Part shown: positions 23,986 through 30,446 of the stretch, piece after piece | Position numbering within the stretch: position 1 is the first letter of the stretch | Layout: every line of letters starts with the position of its first letter | Origin: JAKAXG01 sp035702985 | GTDB lineage: Bacteria > Actinomycetota > Acidimicrobiia > Acidimicrobiales > Palsa-688 | Assembly (NCBI GenBank): GCA_035702985.1 | Contig: DASSZD010000034.1 | Coordinates: 1-30,446 of the forward strand | Reading direction: 5' to 3' | DNA length: 30,446 nucleotides | Made by a program: the position numbers and the translations under genes | Notes under the pieces: model-generated | Told to the model about the DNA's origin: nothing | Database searches by the model: none | What the model saw: only the letters and a program-made list of their open reading frames with translations

Positions 23986-25458
23986 ATGCCCTCCTCCCGC
24001 ACCCCCCTGGCCGACAGCTACCCCACCAAGGTGGCGATGGTGCTGTTGGCTCTCTGCCCCTACATCATCGTCACCACCGCAGCCACCCTCATGGAGCAGC
24101 CGGTCATCAAGGAGCTGCACACGTCCAAGCTGGCCCTGGATATGGCCAGCGGCCTGGCCAACGCCGGCTACGCCTTCGGGGCGGTGCTGGCCGCCCTCCT
24201 GGCCAAGAAATTCCCTCCCCGCCGGATGCTGCTCGCCTACCAGGCCCTGTTCATCGCCGGCTCGGCGGTGGTGGCGGCGGCTCCCGACGTCGCCGTGTTC
24301 ACCACCGGCCGCATCGCCGAGGGTATGGCGACCGGACTGATGCTGGTGGCGGCCCTGCCCCCGCTGGTCACCGGGTTCGGGGTCCAGAAGCTTCCGGTCA
24401 CGGTGGCGGTGGTCGATATCGGGCTGTTCGGTGCCACCACCGTGGGCCCGCTGCTCGGGGGCCTGGTGGGCTCGTCAGGCCCGGGGGCATGGCGGCTGTT
24501 CTTCTGGGCGCTGGTCGCTGTGGGAGCAGTCGGGCTGGTCACCGAGGCGCTGTCGGTGGAACCGACCGACCCGCTCCAGCCCGACGCCTCACTGGATGTG
24601 CCGGCCCTGGCCCTGGCGGTGGCAGCCACGGTTCTGCCCTTCTTCGCCGCCTCCGAGCTGAGCAGCCAGGCGCTCATCAGCTGGCTGGTGCTGCCCGCCC
24701 TGGTGATCGGCGTAGCCGCCCTGGTGGCGCTGGTCGTGCTCGAGTACCGCAAGAAGGACGCGGTGACACCGGTCAAGCTGCTGGCCCACTCGTTCCCGGT
24801 GACCGGCATCTTCGTGGCCATGTTCACCGGAGCTGCGGCGGTGTCACTGCTGGAACTGGCCGAGGAGCTGGTGGTCCAGGGGTTCCACGACCGGCCGCTG
24901 GCCGCCGGTCTCCTGTTCTGGCCCCAGGTGGCCGGGGTGGCCGTGGCCGCCCTGGCATTCGGCATGGTCTTCCGGTCCCGCCACACGACCACCCTGATCG
25001 TCGCCGGCGTGCTGGTGCTGGGGGCCGGATCGGTGGCTCTGGCCCTCAACGGCTCCGCCACCGGCAACCTCACCATCTACCTGGTGGCGGCCGCCATCGG
25101 CTTCGGCGCCGGCGCCACCGTCTCACCCGGCCTGTTCCTGGCCGGCCTGTCGGTGCCGTCCCGACAGCTGGGTCCGGCGTTCGCCCTGGTCGAGTTGCTG
25201 CGTTCCGAGGCGGCCTTCCTGCTCGGCCCGGTACTGCTGCACGTGGCCCTGTGGCACGGGGCCAAGCGACCCCAGCTCGACCATGGCGTCTCGGTCGGCG
25301 GCTGGGTGCTGGTGGCCGTGCTGGCCGGCGGTCTGGCGGTGTGCGCGTTCCTGTGGCGGGGCAGCGGCGCCCGCTCGCACTCCCCTGACCTGCAGCGCTG
25401 GCTGGAAGACGGAGACGAGGCCCTGGACTCGCCGCCCGTCCTGGCCGAGGTGCGCTGA
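23986..25458 (+). CDS. MFS transporter
   Basis: The 490-residue membrane protein has about 14 hydrophobic helices and MFS-type features: a loop with LLAKKFPPRRMLLAYQ after helix 2, FTTGRIAEGMATGLMLVAALPPLV, and DIGLFGATTVGPLLGGLVGSSGPGAWRLFF, which resembles the motif-C region of drug:H+ antiporters. The 14-helix size fits DHA2-like exporters. The acidic C-terminal tail (LQRWLEDGDEALDSPP) is cytoplasmic. The substrate is unknown. GGAGGGAAGG lies upstream of the ATG at 23986. It is on the same strand as the acyltransferase gene and may share its transcript. Confidence 0.85.
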   Translation: MPSSRTPLADSYPTKVAMVLLALCPYIIVTTAATLMEQPVIKELHTSKLALDMASGLANAGYAFGAVLAALLAKKFPPRRMLLAYQALFIAGSAVVAAAPDVAVFTTGRIAEGMATGLMLVAALPPLVTGFGVQKLPVTVAVVDIGLFGATTVGPLLGGLVGSSGPGAWRLFFWALVAVGAVGLVTEALSVEPTDPLQPDASLDVPALALAVAATVLPFFAASELSSQALISWLVLPALVIGVAALVALVVLEYRKKDAVTPVKLLAHSFPVTGIFVAMFTGAAAVSLLELAEELVVQGFHDRPLAAGLLFWPQVAGVAVAALAFGMVFRSRHTTTLIVAGVLVLGAGSVALALNGSATGNLTIYLVAAAIGFGAGATVSPGLFLAGLSVPSRQLGPAFALVELLRSEAAFLLGPVLLHVALWHGAKRPQLDHGVSVGGWVLVAVLAGGLAVCAFLWRGSGARSHSPDLQRWLEDGDEALDSPPVLAEVR

Positions 25459-25495
25459 GCGCCGGCGGCGGGCCGTCCCTCCACGGAGGCGGTGG

Positions 25496-25541
25496 GCCAC
25501 GTCGCGTCGACAGGCCCGATTCGACGTGACATGGCCCACCC
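25496..25541. repeat. 46-bp repeat, copy 1
   Basis: This copy matches the one at 25569-25614 at 42 of 46 positions, at an offset of 73 bp. Inside it CGTCGA and TCGACG form an inverted repeat around a 10-nt centre; one more pair on each side holds only as a G-T wobble. It lies in the 173-nt gap between the MFS and HAD genes. Confidence 0.8.
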
Positions 25542-25568
25542 GACACCAGCCAGCCCGAACCCCGACGC

Positions 25569-25614
25569 GCCACCTCACGTCGACAGACCCGATTCGACGT
25601 GACATGGCCCATCC
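25569..25614. repeat. 46-bp repeat, copy 2
   Basis: This copy has a perfect 8-bp inverted repeat, CACGTCGA and TCGACGTG, around a 10-nt centre. It ends 4 nt before the -10 hexamer of the HAD gene, so it lies where a regulator would bind. The rest of the gap between 25459 and 25631 holds no gene. Confidence 0.8.
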
Positions 25615-25618
25615 CCGG

Positions 25619-25624
25619 TACCGT
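25619..25624 (+). promoter_or_regulatory. -10 hexamer of HAD gene (leaderless)
   Basis: TACCGT is followed by 7 nt and the ATG at 25632. Its -35 region falls inside repeat copy 2. Confidence 0.5.
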
Positions 25625-25631
25625 CACACGG

Positions 25632-26249
25632 ATGCCCGGTTCCGACATGACCGACCCTCGGACCCGGGCGGTGGACTGGCTGCTCTGCGACTACGGGCAG
25701 GTCCTCTCCACCGCCCCGCCCCCCGGCGAGTGGGACGCCCTGCGCCACCAGGCCGGGGGCCTGCCCGAACCGGAATTCCACGCCGTCTACTGGGAGCACC
25801 GCCCGGCCTACGACCGGGGCGACCTGGACGTGGCCGACTACTGGAAGCTGGTGCTGGGCCGCCCGGTCCACGCCGACCGGCTGCAGGAACTGATCGGGAT
25901 CGACACAGCCATGTGGCTGCACCCGGACCGGGCCAGCGTGGAGGCCGCGGTGCGGGCCGGGACGCGGGGGCTGAGACTGGCCATCTTCTCCAACGCCCCG
26001 GTCGAGGTGGCGGCCGGCATCGACCGGTTGGATTGGTTGGCCCCGTTCGAGAGGCGCTTCTACAGCTGCCACCTGCGGGCCGTGAAACCGGAACCGGAGG
26101 CCTACGAGCAGGTGCTGGCGGGCCTCGGGGCGGAACCGCGGCGGGTGGCGTTCTTCGACGACCGGGCCTCGAACGTGGCCGCCGCCGAGCAGGCCGGCAT
26201 CAGGGCCTTCGTCTACCGGGACCCCGGCCAGTTCGACGCCATCGGCTGA
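25632..26249 (+). CDS. HAD-family phosphatase (YihX-like)
   Basis: The 205-residue cytoplasmic protein is a HAD hydrolase with a small helical cap. Motif I is WLLCDYGQVLS, where the first Asp is the nucleophile and the usual second Asp is Gly, as in YihX-type FDLGNV proteins. Motif II is LAIFSNAP, motif III is the Lys in RAVKPEPEAYEQVL, and motif IV is VAFFDDRASNVAAAEQAGI. It probably dephosphorylates a small metabolite such as a sugar phosphate, which is only inferred. The ATG at 25632 fits the TACCGT hexamer; a second ATG lies five codons later. It is convergent with the aminopeptidase gene. Confidence 0.87.
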   Translation: MPGSDMTDPRTRAVDWLLCDYGQVLSTAPPPGEWDALRHQAGGLPEPEFHAVYWEHRPAYDRGDLDVADYWKLVLGRPVHADRLQELIGIDTAMWLHPDRASVEAAVRAGTRGLRLAIFSNAPVEVAAGIDRLDWLAPFERRFYSCHLRAVKPEPEAYEQVLAGLGAEPRRVAFFDDRASNVAAAEQAGIRAFVYRDPGQFDAIG

Positions 26250-26264
26250 GCCGGGCCGGGCTGC

Positions 26265-27200
26265 TCAGCAGACGGTCAGGACCTCCGCCCCGTCGTCGGT
26301 GACCACCAGGGTGTGCTCGAACTGGGCCGTCCGCTTGCCGTCGGTGGTGACCGCCGTCCAGCCGTTGTCCCACATCCGCTCCCGCCACGAACCGACGGTG
26401 ATCATGGGCTCGATGGTGAAGGTCATGCCCGGCTTCATGATGGTCGACGCCGACTCGCTGTAGTAGTGAGGCACGTTGGGCGGGAGGTGGAACTGCTCAC
26501 CGATGCCGTGACCGACGAAGGTCCGCACCACCCCGTAGCCGTGCTTCTCGGCGTGCGCCTGTATGGCTGCGCCGATGTCGGACAAAGGACGGCCCGGTCG
26601 CACCGCCGCTATCCCCAGGTCCCGGCACTGGCGGGTGACCTCGACCAGCCGCCGCGAGTCGGGGTCGACATCGCCGACATAGAAGGTGGCGTTGCAGTCG
26701 CCGTGAACACCGCCGATGTAGGCGGTCACGTCGATGTTGACGATGTCGCCGTCCTCGAGCGGCCGGTCGTCGGGGATCCCGTGGCAGATCACCTCGTTGA
26801 CCGAGGTGCAGATGGACTTGGGGTAGCCGTGGTAGTTGAGGGTGGACGGGTAGGCGCCCCGGTCGATGTACGCCTGGTGGGCCACCCGGTCCAGCTCATC
26901 GGTGCTCACCCCGGGGGCCACGGCCGCTCCGGTGGCCTCTAGGACCTCGGCGGCGATCCGGCAGGCGACCCGCATCCGCTCGATGACCTCGGGCGACTTG
27001 ACCATGGGCTCGTCGCGGCGCACCGGCTCGCCGGTGCGGTAGTAGTCGGTCGGGACGATGCCGTCGGGGACGGTGAGCATGGGGCTGACCCGGCCCGGCC
27101 GGAGCCGACCCTCGCTGGCCTTGTGGCAGCGCTTGTACTTGCGGCCGCTGCCGCACCAGCACAGATCGTTGGACTTGAGCAGTCGGGTGGGGGCTCTCAC
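26265..27200 (-). CDS. map: Methionine aminopeptidase type I with N-terminal SEC-C zinc motif
   Basis: The 311-residue enzyme removes the initiator Met from new proteins. Catalytic residues are complete: His140 in CHGIPDD, Asp157 and Asp168 (NIDVTAYIGGVHGD), His231 (GHGIGEQFH), Glu264 (TIEPM) and Glu296 (QFEHT). Residues 10-27 add a SEC-C zinc-binding motif, LCWCGSGRKYKRCHK, with Cys14, Cys16, Cys25 and His26, which is known from SecA and from some MetAPs, where it may contact the ribosome. Residues 28-66 form a Pro/Arg-rich linker. The GTG at 27200 has GGAG upstream and follows the epimerase stop by 4 nt, so they are one transcript. Confidence 0.93.
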   Translation of the reverse strand: MRAPTRLLKSNDLCWCGSGRKYKRCHKASEGRLRPGRVSPMLTVPDGIVPTDYYRTGEPVRRDEPMVKSPEVIERMRVACRIAAEVLEATGAAVAPGVSTDELDRVAHQAYIDRGAYPSTLNYHGYPKSICTSVNEVICHGIPDDRPLEDGDIVNIDVTAYIGGVHGDCNATFYVGDVDPDSRRLVEVTRQCRDLGIAAVRPGRPLSDIGAAIQAHAEKHGYGVVRTFVGHGIGEQFHLPPNVPHYYSESASTIMKPGMTFTIEPMITVGSWRERMWDNGWTAVTTDGKRTAQFEHTLVVTDDGAEVLTVC

Positions 27201-27204
27201 CGGC

Positions 27205-27606
27205 TCACTCCTGCACCAACTCGATGAGCGTCCCGAACGCCGTCCTGGGATGCAGGAACGCCACGGTGGTGCCCCGTGATCCCGGTCGAGGCTGGGCGTC
27301 GATGGCCTTGGCGCCGGCCTCGACGGCCTGGTTGAGGGCCGCCGCGCAGTCGGCCACCCGGTAGCCCACGTGGTGGATGCCCTCGCCCTTGGCGGCCAGG
27401 AACCTGGCCACCGGGGAGTCGTCGCGTATGGGGGTGAGCAGCTGCACGTACGAGTCGGCAACCGCCAGTAGCGCCTCCTCCACCCCGTCCTTCTCGATGA
27501 CCTCCCGGTGGGACAGCTGCGCCCCCAGGGTCTCCGCGTACCACTCGATAGCGGCGTCGAGATCCCGGACGGCGATAGCTACGTGATCGACCTCTGTCAG
27601 CGCCAT
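27205..27606 (-). CDS. mce: Methylmalonyl-CoA epimerase
   Basis: The 133-residue VOC-fold protein interconverts (R)- and (S)-methylmalonyl-CoA, linking propionyl-CoA carboxylase to methylmalonyl-CoA mutase. Metal ligands are the His in VDHVAIAV, the Gln in YVQLLTPI, the His in GIHHVGYRV and the Glu in LIELVQE, in the family order. ARFLAAKGEGIHHVGY and FLHPRTAFGTLIELVQ are typical. The ATG at 27606 lies 6 nt after TACCCT; the longer open frame upstream is antisense-like and is not used. It is followed by map after 4 nt and preceded by the B12-binding regulator. Confidence 0.9.
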   Translation of the reverse strand: MALTEVDHVAIAVRDLDAAIEWYAETLGAQLSHREVIEKDGVEEALLAVADSYVQLLTPIRDDSPVARFLAAKGEGIHHVGYRVADCAAALNQAVEAGAKAIDAQPRPGSRGTTVAFLHPRTAFGTLIELVQE

Positions 27607-27610
27607 TGGC

Positions 27611-28483
27611 TCAGGGTACCGGCCGGGGCGGCGGACGGCGCACCGGAGCGACCGCCTCGAGGGCGGCCAGGGCGGTCCGGCCGGTCCAGCCGCTCCAACC
27701 GGTGGCCCCCGCCGCCCGGGCCGCCACCGCTCCGGCCACACCGGCCCCGCCCACCAGCACCGGGGCGGCGACCCCGGCCGAGCGCAGGGCGGTCACGGCG
27801 GCGGACACGGGGCCTTCCATCCCGGTCACCGTGGCCCCGATCATCACCGCCACCAGGCGGCTGGCGCCGGCGGCTGACTCCACGAAGGACTCCACGGGGG
27901 CGTCGGCTCCCAGGTCCAGTACCTGGAACCCGCCGTTGCGGACCATGTCGGACAGCATGGCCGCCGGTAGGGCGTGACGGTCGGGGGCGACCACCCCGAC
28001 CACCACCGTCCCCCGGGGCCGCCCCCGGCGGGCGAAGAGGGGCCCCATGCGACCCACGATGCGGACGGCGACCGCCGTGGCCCGGTGCTCTCCCGCCACC
28101 TGCAACCGACCCGCTGCCCAGTCGTCGCCGACTTCCTGGAGCGCCGGGGCCAGAAGGTCCATGTACACGGCGGCCGGGGACCCCCCGACGGCCAGCGCCT
28201 TGTGGATCAGGGTCCACGCCCCGGCCTCGTCGCCCGCCACCAGGCGGCTGCGCAGGTGGGGGCGGGCCTTGACCAGCGAGCTGACCCCGCCGCCGGCGGG
28301 CCGGCCCGGGCGGGACGCCGTCCGGGGGGCCCGCAGGGCCTCCACGTCGGCGGCGGCCACCAGCCAGCGGGCCCCGACCTGCCGGGCCGGCAGGGCGCCG
28401 GTCCGCACGTAGCGGTAGGCGGTCATGTAGTGGACGCCCAGGAGGTCGGCCACCTCCTGGATGGTGAACTCTCCCGCCGGCAC
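27611..28483 (-). CDS. CarH/LitR-like B12-binding transcriptional regulator with excisionase-type HTH
   Basis: The 290-residue product has an N-terminal helix-turn-helix of the excisionase/MerR type (FTIQEVADLLGVHYMTAYRYVRTGALPARQVGARW, residues 6-40), a four-helix cap (about 72-146) and a cobalamin-binding domain (about 158-280). The cap holds W122-x9-E132-H133, the motif of CarH/LitR photoreceptors that covers adenosylcobalamin. The B12 domain has PDRHALPAAML with His170 as likely axial ligand; the usual G after it is Pro. CarH proteins repress in the dark and release DNA in light. The GTG at 28483 was chosen because TAAGTA lies 8 nt upstream. It is divergent from a thiolase gene across a 29-bp dyad. 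Confidence 0.82.
   Translation of the reverse strand: MPAGEFTIQEVADLLGVHYMTAYRYVRTGALPARQVGARWLVAAADVEALRAPRTASRPGRPAGGGVSSLVKARPHLRSRLVAGDEAGAWTLIHKALAVGGSPAAVYMDLLAPALQEVGDDWAAGRLQVAGEHRATAVAVRIVGRMGPLFARRGRPRGTVVVGVVAPDRHALPAAMLSDMVRNGGFQVLDLGADAPVESFVESAAGASRLVAVMIGATVTGMEGPVSAAVTALRSAGVAAPVLVGGAGVAGAVAARAAGATGWSGWTGRTALAALEAVAPVRRPPPRPVP
27613..27618 (-). promoter_or_regulatory. -10 hexamer of mce-map, overlapping regulator stop
   Basis: On the minus strand TACCCT is followed by 6 nt and the ATG of the epimerase. Its last T is the first base of the TGA stop of the regulator gene, so this promoter sits inside the end of that gene. Confidence 0.45.
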
Positions 28484-28491
28484 GGCCGACC

Positions 28492-28497
28492 TACTTA
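28492..28497 (-). promoter_or_regulatory. -10-like TAAGTA of the CarH-like regulator
   Basis: On the minus strand TAAGTA is followed by 8 nt and the GTG at 28483. It differs from TAnnnT in the last base. Its -35 region lies inside the dyad at 28503-28531. Confidence 0.4.
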
Positions 28498-28502
28498 CCA
28501 CC

Positions 28503-28531
28503 TGCACAGCGTCGCGCCGCGGACCTGTGCA
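28503..28531. promoter_or_regulatory. 29-bp dyad, likely operator between regulator and thiolase
   Basis: TGCACAG (28503-28509) and CTGTGCA (28525-28531) are perfect reverse complements, and inside them CGCG (28513-28516) and CGCG (28518-28521) are also symmetric about base 28517. In all 11 of 14 base pairs match. The outer arms are 22 bp apart, two helical turns. It covers the -35 regions of both divergent genes, as expected for an operator of the adjacent regulator. Confidence 0.55.
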
Positions 28532-28546
28532 TCCCCCGACCCCCGG

Positions 28547-28553
28547 TAAGAAT
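28547..28553 (+). promoter_or_regulatory. Possible -10 (TAAGAAT) of thiolase gene
   Basis: TAAGAAT stands out in GC-rich DNA 58 nt before the thiolase ATG. The expected leader ends with a small hairpin (ATCTG-accc-CAGAT, 28585-28598) just before the ribosome site GGAGG at 28601-28605. Confidence 0.35.
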
Positions 28554-28611
28554 GGAGCGGCAGCATTTCGAAAGCCAGACAAGGATCTGACCCCAGATAC
28601 GGAGGCCCCCC

Positions 28612-29796
28612 ATGCCCGGATCGGTGATCGTCGCCGGCGCCCGCACCCCCATCGGCAAGCTGTCCGGAGCTCTGTCCGGCTTCTCGGCCGCCCAGCTCGG
28701 GGCGGTGGCCATCAAGGAGGCCCTGGCCCGGGCCCACGTGGCCCCGGAGCAGGTGGACTACGTGATCATGGGCCAGGTGCTGCTGGCCGGCACCGGCCAG
28801 GTCCCGGCCCGCCAGGCGGCCACGGCCGCCGGCATCCCCATGACCACCCCGGCCACGGTGGTCAACAAGGTGTGCCTGTCGGGCCTCAACTCCATCTACC
28901 AGGCAGACCTGATGATCTCCGCCGGTGACGCCGACATCGTGGTGGCGGGAGGCATGGAGTCCATGACCAACGCCCCGCACCTGCTGCTCGGGGCCCGCCA
29001 GGGTTACCGGCTGGGCGGCACCGAGGTGCGGGACGCCCTCATGTACGACGGCCTGGAGGACGCCCACAGCCACGAGGCCATGGGTAAGGACAGCGAGAAC
29101 TTCATGCCCCAGTTCCCCGGTGTCACCCGGGAGCGCCAGGACACCTTCGCCGCCGAGTCCCACGAGCGGGCGGCCCGGGCCACCAAGGAGGGCCGGCTGG
29201 CCGACGAGATCGTCCCGGTCGAGGTGCCCCGACGCAAGGGTGAACCCATCCTGGTCAGCGAGGACGAGGGGATCCGCCCCGGCACCACCCCCGAGTCTCT
29301 GGCCGGCCTACGCCCGGCCTTCGCCGCCGCCGGTTCCATCACCGCCGGGAACGCCTCCCAGATATCCGACGGGGGGTCGGCGGTGGTGGTCATGTCCGAG
29401 GCGGCCGCCGCCCGCTGCGGCGTCGAGCCGCTGGGCCGGGTGGTCAGCTACGGGATGGTGGCCGGGCCCGACACCTGCCTCATGACCCAGCCGTCCCGTT
29501 CCACCATCAAGGCGCTGGCCAAGGCCGACCTGTCGGTCAAGGACGTGAGCGTGTTCGAGTTCAACGAGGCGTTCGCCGCCGTAGCGCTGGCGTCCATCGA
29601 CGATCTGGGCCTGCCGGCGGAGATCGTCAACCCCAACGGCGGGGCGGTGGCCCTGGGCCACCCGATCGGGGCGTCGGGCAACCGGCTGGCCCTGACCCTG
29701 CTGCACGAGCTGCGCCGACGGGGCGGCGGCATCGGGGTGGCCGCCCTGTGCGGCGGCGGAGGCCAGGGCGACGCCCTGGTCGTCAGGGCCGGCTGA
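28612..29796 (+). CDS. Acetyl-CoA acetyltransferase (thiolase)
   Basis: The 394-residue enzyme joins two acetyl-CoA to acetoacetyl-CoA or carries out the reverse thiolysis. Catalytic residues are Cys88 in NKVCLSGLNS, His350 in ALGHPIGASG and Cys380 in CGGGGQGDA; FNEAFAAVAL and NPNGGAVALGHP are also typical. The length fits AtoB/PhaA. The choice between biosynthetic and degradative use is not visible. GGAGG lies 6 nt before the ATG. It is divergent from the CarH-like regulator and is followed after 2 nt by a ketopantoate reductase-like gene, so the two are likely one operon. Confidence 0.94.
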   Translation: MPGSVIVAGARTPIGKLSGALSGFSAAQLGAVAIKEALARAHVAPEQVDYVIMGQVLLAGTGQVPARQAATAAGIPMTTPATVVNKVCLSGLNSIYQADLMISAGDADIVVAGGMESMTNAPHLLLGARQGYRLGGTEVRDALMYDGLEDAHSHEAMGKDSENFMPQFPGVTRERQDTFAAESHERAARATKEGRLADEIVPVEVPRRKGEPILVSEDEGIRPGTTPESLAGLRPAFAAAGSITAGNASQISDGGSAVVVMSEAAAARCGVEPLGRVVSYGMVAGPDTCLMTQPSRSTIKALAKADLSVKDVSVFEFNEAFAAVALASIDDLGLPAEIVNPNGGAVALGHPIGASGNRLALTLLHELRRRGGGIGVAALCGGGGQGDALVVRAG

Positions 29797-29798
29797 CG

Positions 29799-30446
29799 TT
29801 GCGGGTCGCGGTCATCGGGGCCGGGGCCATGGGGGCGGTCCTGGCCGACGCCGCCGCCGGGTCCGGCCACGACGTCGAGCTGTGCGTGCGCACGCCGATA
29901 CCGGCGCTGGTCGTGCTGCGCGACGGCGAGGAGCTGACCCCGGCGGTCCGGGTGGTGACCGATCCGGGGCGGCTGCCGGGGACAGCCGACGTGGTGTTCG
30001 TCACCGTCAAGGCCACCGACACGGCCGGGGCGGTCGGCTGGCTGGCCGCCCTGTGCGGTCCGGACACGCTGGTGGTGGCGGTGCAGAACGGGCTGGACCA
30101 CCAGGCCCGCCTGGCCCCGTACCTGCCGGAGGGAACAGCGGCGACCCCGGGCCTGGCCTACCTGGCCGCCGAGCGCCTGGGGCCGGGCCGGGTGCGCCAC
30201 CTGGGCGGGAACCTGCTGGTCGTGCCGGCGGCCGACGTCGCCACGGTCGGCGCCGCCGTCGGGGAAGGGGGAATGAAGGTCCGAGGCGAGGAGGACATCC
30301 TCAGTGCGGCGTGGCGGAAGCTGCTGGGCAACCTGGTGGCCAACCCCATCACGGCGCTGACCATGCGCCGCATCGACGTCATGCGCGATCCGGGCGTCGC
30401 CGAACTGGCCCGCAGCATCCTGGCCGAGGCGGTGGCGGTGGCCCGG
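29799..30446 (+). CDS. 2-dehydropantoate 2-reductase-like protein (3' end beyond window)
   Basis: The visible 216 residues start with the NAD(P)-binding loop VAVIGAGAMGAVLADAAA, then VFVTVKATDT, VVAVQNGLDH, and AWRKLLGNLVANPITALT, where the Lys and Asn are the catalytic and substrate-binding residues of ketopantoate reductases. This family makes pantoate for coenzyme A, although many members act on other oxo acids. The TTG at 29799 lies 2 nt after the thiolase stop and no other start is near, so the reading is clear but translation may be coupled. The C-terminal domain is cut by the right edge. Its place next to thiolase could mean a role in acyl-CoA metabolism rather than pantothenate synthesis. 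Confidence 0.82.
   Translation, partial: MRVAVIGAGAMGAVLADAAAGSGHDVELCVRTPIPALVVLRDGEELTPAVRVVTDPGRLPGTADVVFVTVKATDTAGAVGWLAALCGPDTLVVAVQNGLDHQARLAPYLPEGTAATPGLAYLAAERLGPGRVRHLGGNLLVVPAADVATVGAAVGEGGMKVRGEEDILSAAWRKLLGNLVANPITALTMRRIDVMRDPGVAELARSILAEAVAVAR

Noticed and set aside
25496..25614. Two 36-bp direct repeats with a 37-bp spacer look like a minimal CRISPR array.
   Set aside because: There are only two units, the similarity runs past the repeat into the spacer side, the repeats differ at several sites, and no cas genes are near.
27201..27461. The aminopeptidase frame extends upstream through the epimerase gene.
   Set aside because: The extension is out of frame with a clear epimerase gene, and the GTG at 27200 has a ribosome site and starts just before the SEC-C motif.

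Overview
This window is very GC-rich DNA (by eye about 70% or more) packed with genes on both strands, and it reads like the chromosome of a free-living actinobacterium. The reasons are: an acyl-CoA carboxylase beta subunit followed by a 60-residue epsilon subunit, which is an actinobacterial feature; a two-component pair followed by a GerMN lipoprotein, as in mtrA-mtrB-lpqB; frequent GTG and TTG starts; and many start codons sitting 6-8 nt after a TAnnnT hexamer, the usual sign of leaderless transcription in this phylum. The class cannot be fixed from the sequence alone; Acidimicrobiia is a guess. No rRNA, tRNA, insertion sequence or prophage was seen.

Layout. 1-2040 (minus): lysC and asd, the first two steps of the aspartate amino-acid pathway, with asd running off the left edge. 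2126-5023: an HD-domain protein (plus), then a DedA membrane protein and a membrane-anchored matrixin-like protease (minus). 5188-6631 (plus): two tandem cyclophilins, one anchored with a degraded active site and one soluble and apparently active. 6659-7699 (minus): an esterase. 7890-11054 (plus): response regulator, histidine kinase, GerMN lipoprotein and a STAS anti-anti-sigma protein. 11093-12314 (minus): a DUF3566-like membrane protein and an S51-type peptidase. 12537-18210 (plus): an ethylmalonyl-CoA mutase-type B12 enzyme, then four poorly known genes, one of which carries the LQRxAGNxA motif seen in proteins linked to extracellular contractile injection systems. 18235-19970 (minus): carboxylase beta and epsilon subunits. 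20018-25458: aat, a 5'-3' exonuclease, a TrkA-C membrane protein, a remnant of an SGNH hydrolase, an acyltransferase-3 and an MFS transporter. 25496-25614: two 46-bp repeats, each with an inner inverted repeat. 25632-28483: a HAD phosphatase (plus), then methionine aminopeptidase, methylmalonyl-CoA epimerase and a CarH-like B12-binding regulator (minus). 28612-30446 (plus): a thiolase and a ketopantoate reductase-like gene cut by the right edge.

How the genes fit together. Several genes belong to short-chain acyl-CoA metabolism: the B12 mutase, carboxylase beta/epsilon, methylmalonyl-CoA epimerase and acetyl-CoA acetyltransferase. They are spread over about 17 kb in separate transcription units. 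The B12-binding regulator diverges from the thiolase across a 29-bp dyad that probably covers the -35 region of both promoters, so one protein could control both directions. The candidate for something undescribed is the 14606-18210 block, above all the 529-residue protein at 16322 (injection-system-like N-terminus, coiled coil, long hydrophobic region, basic C-terminus) and its overlapping 100-residue partner.
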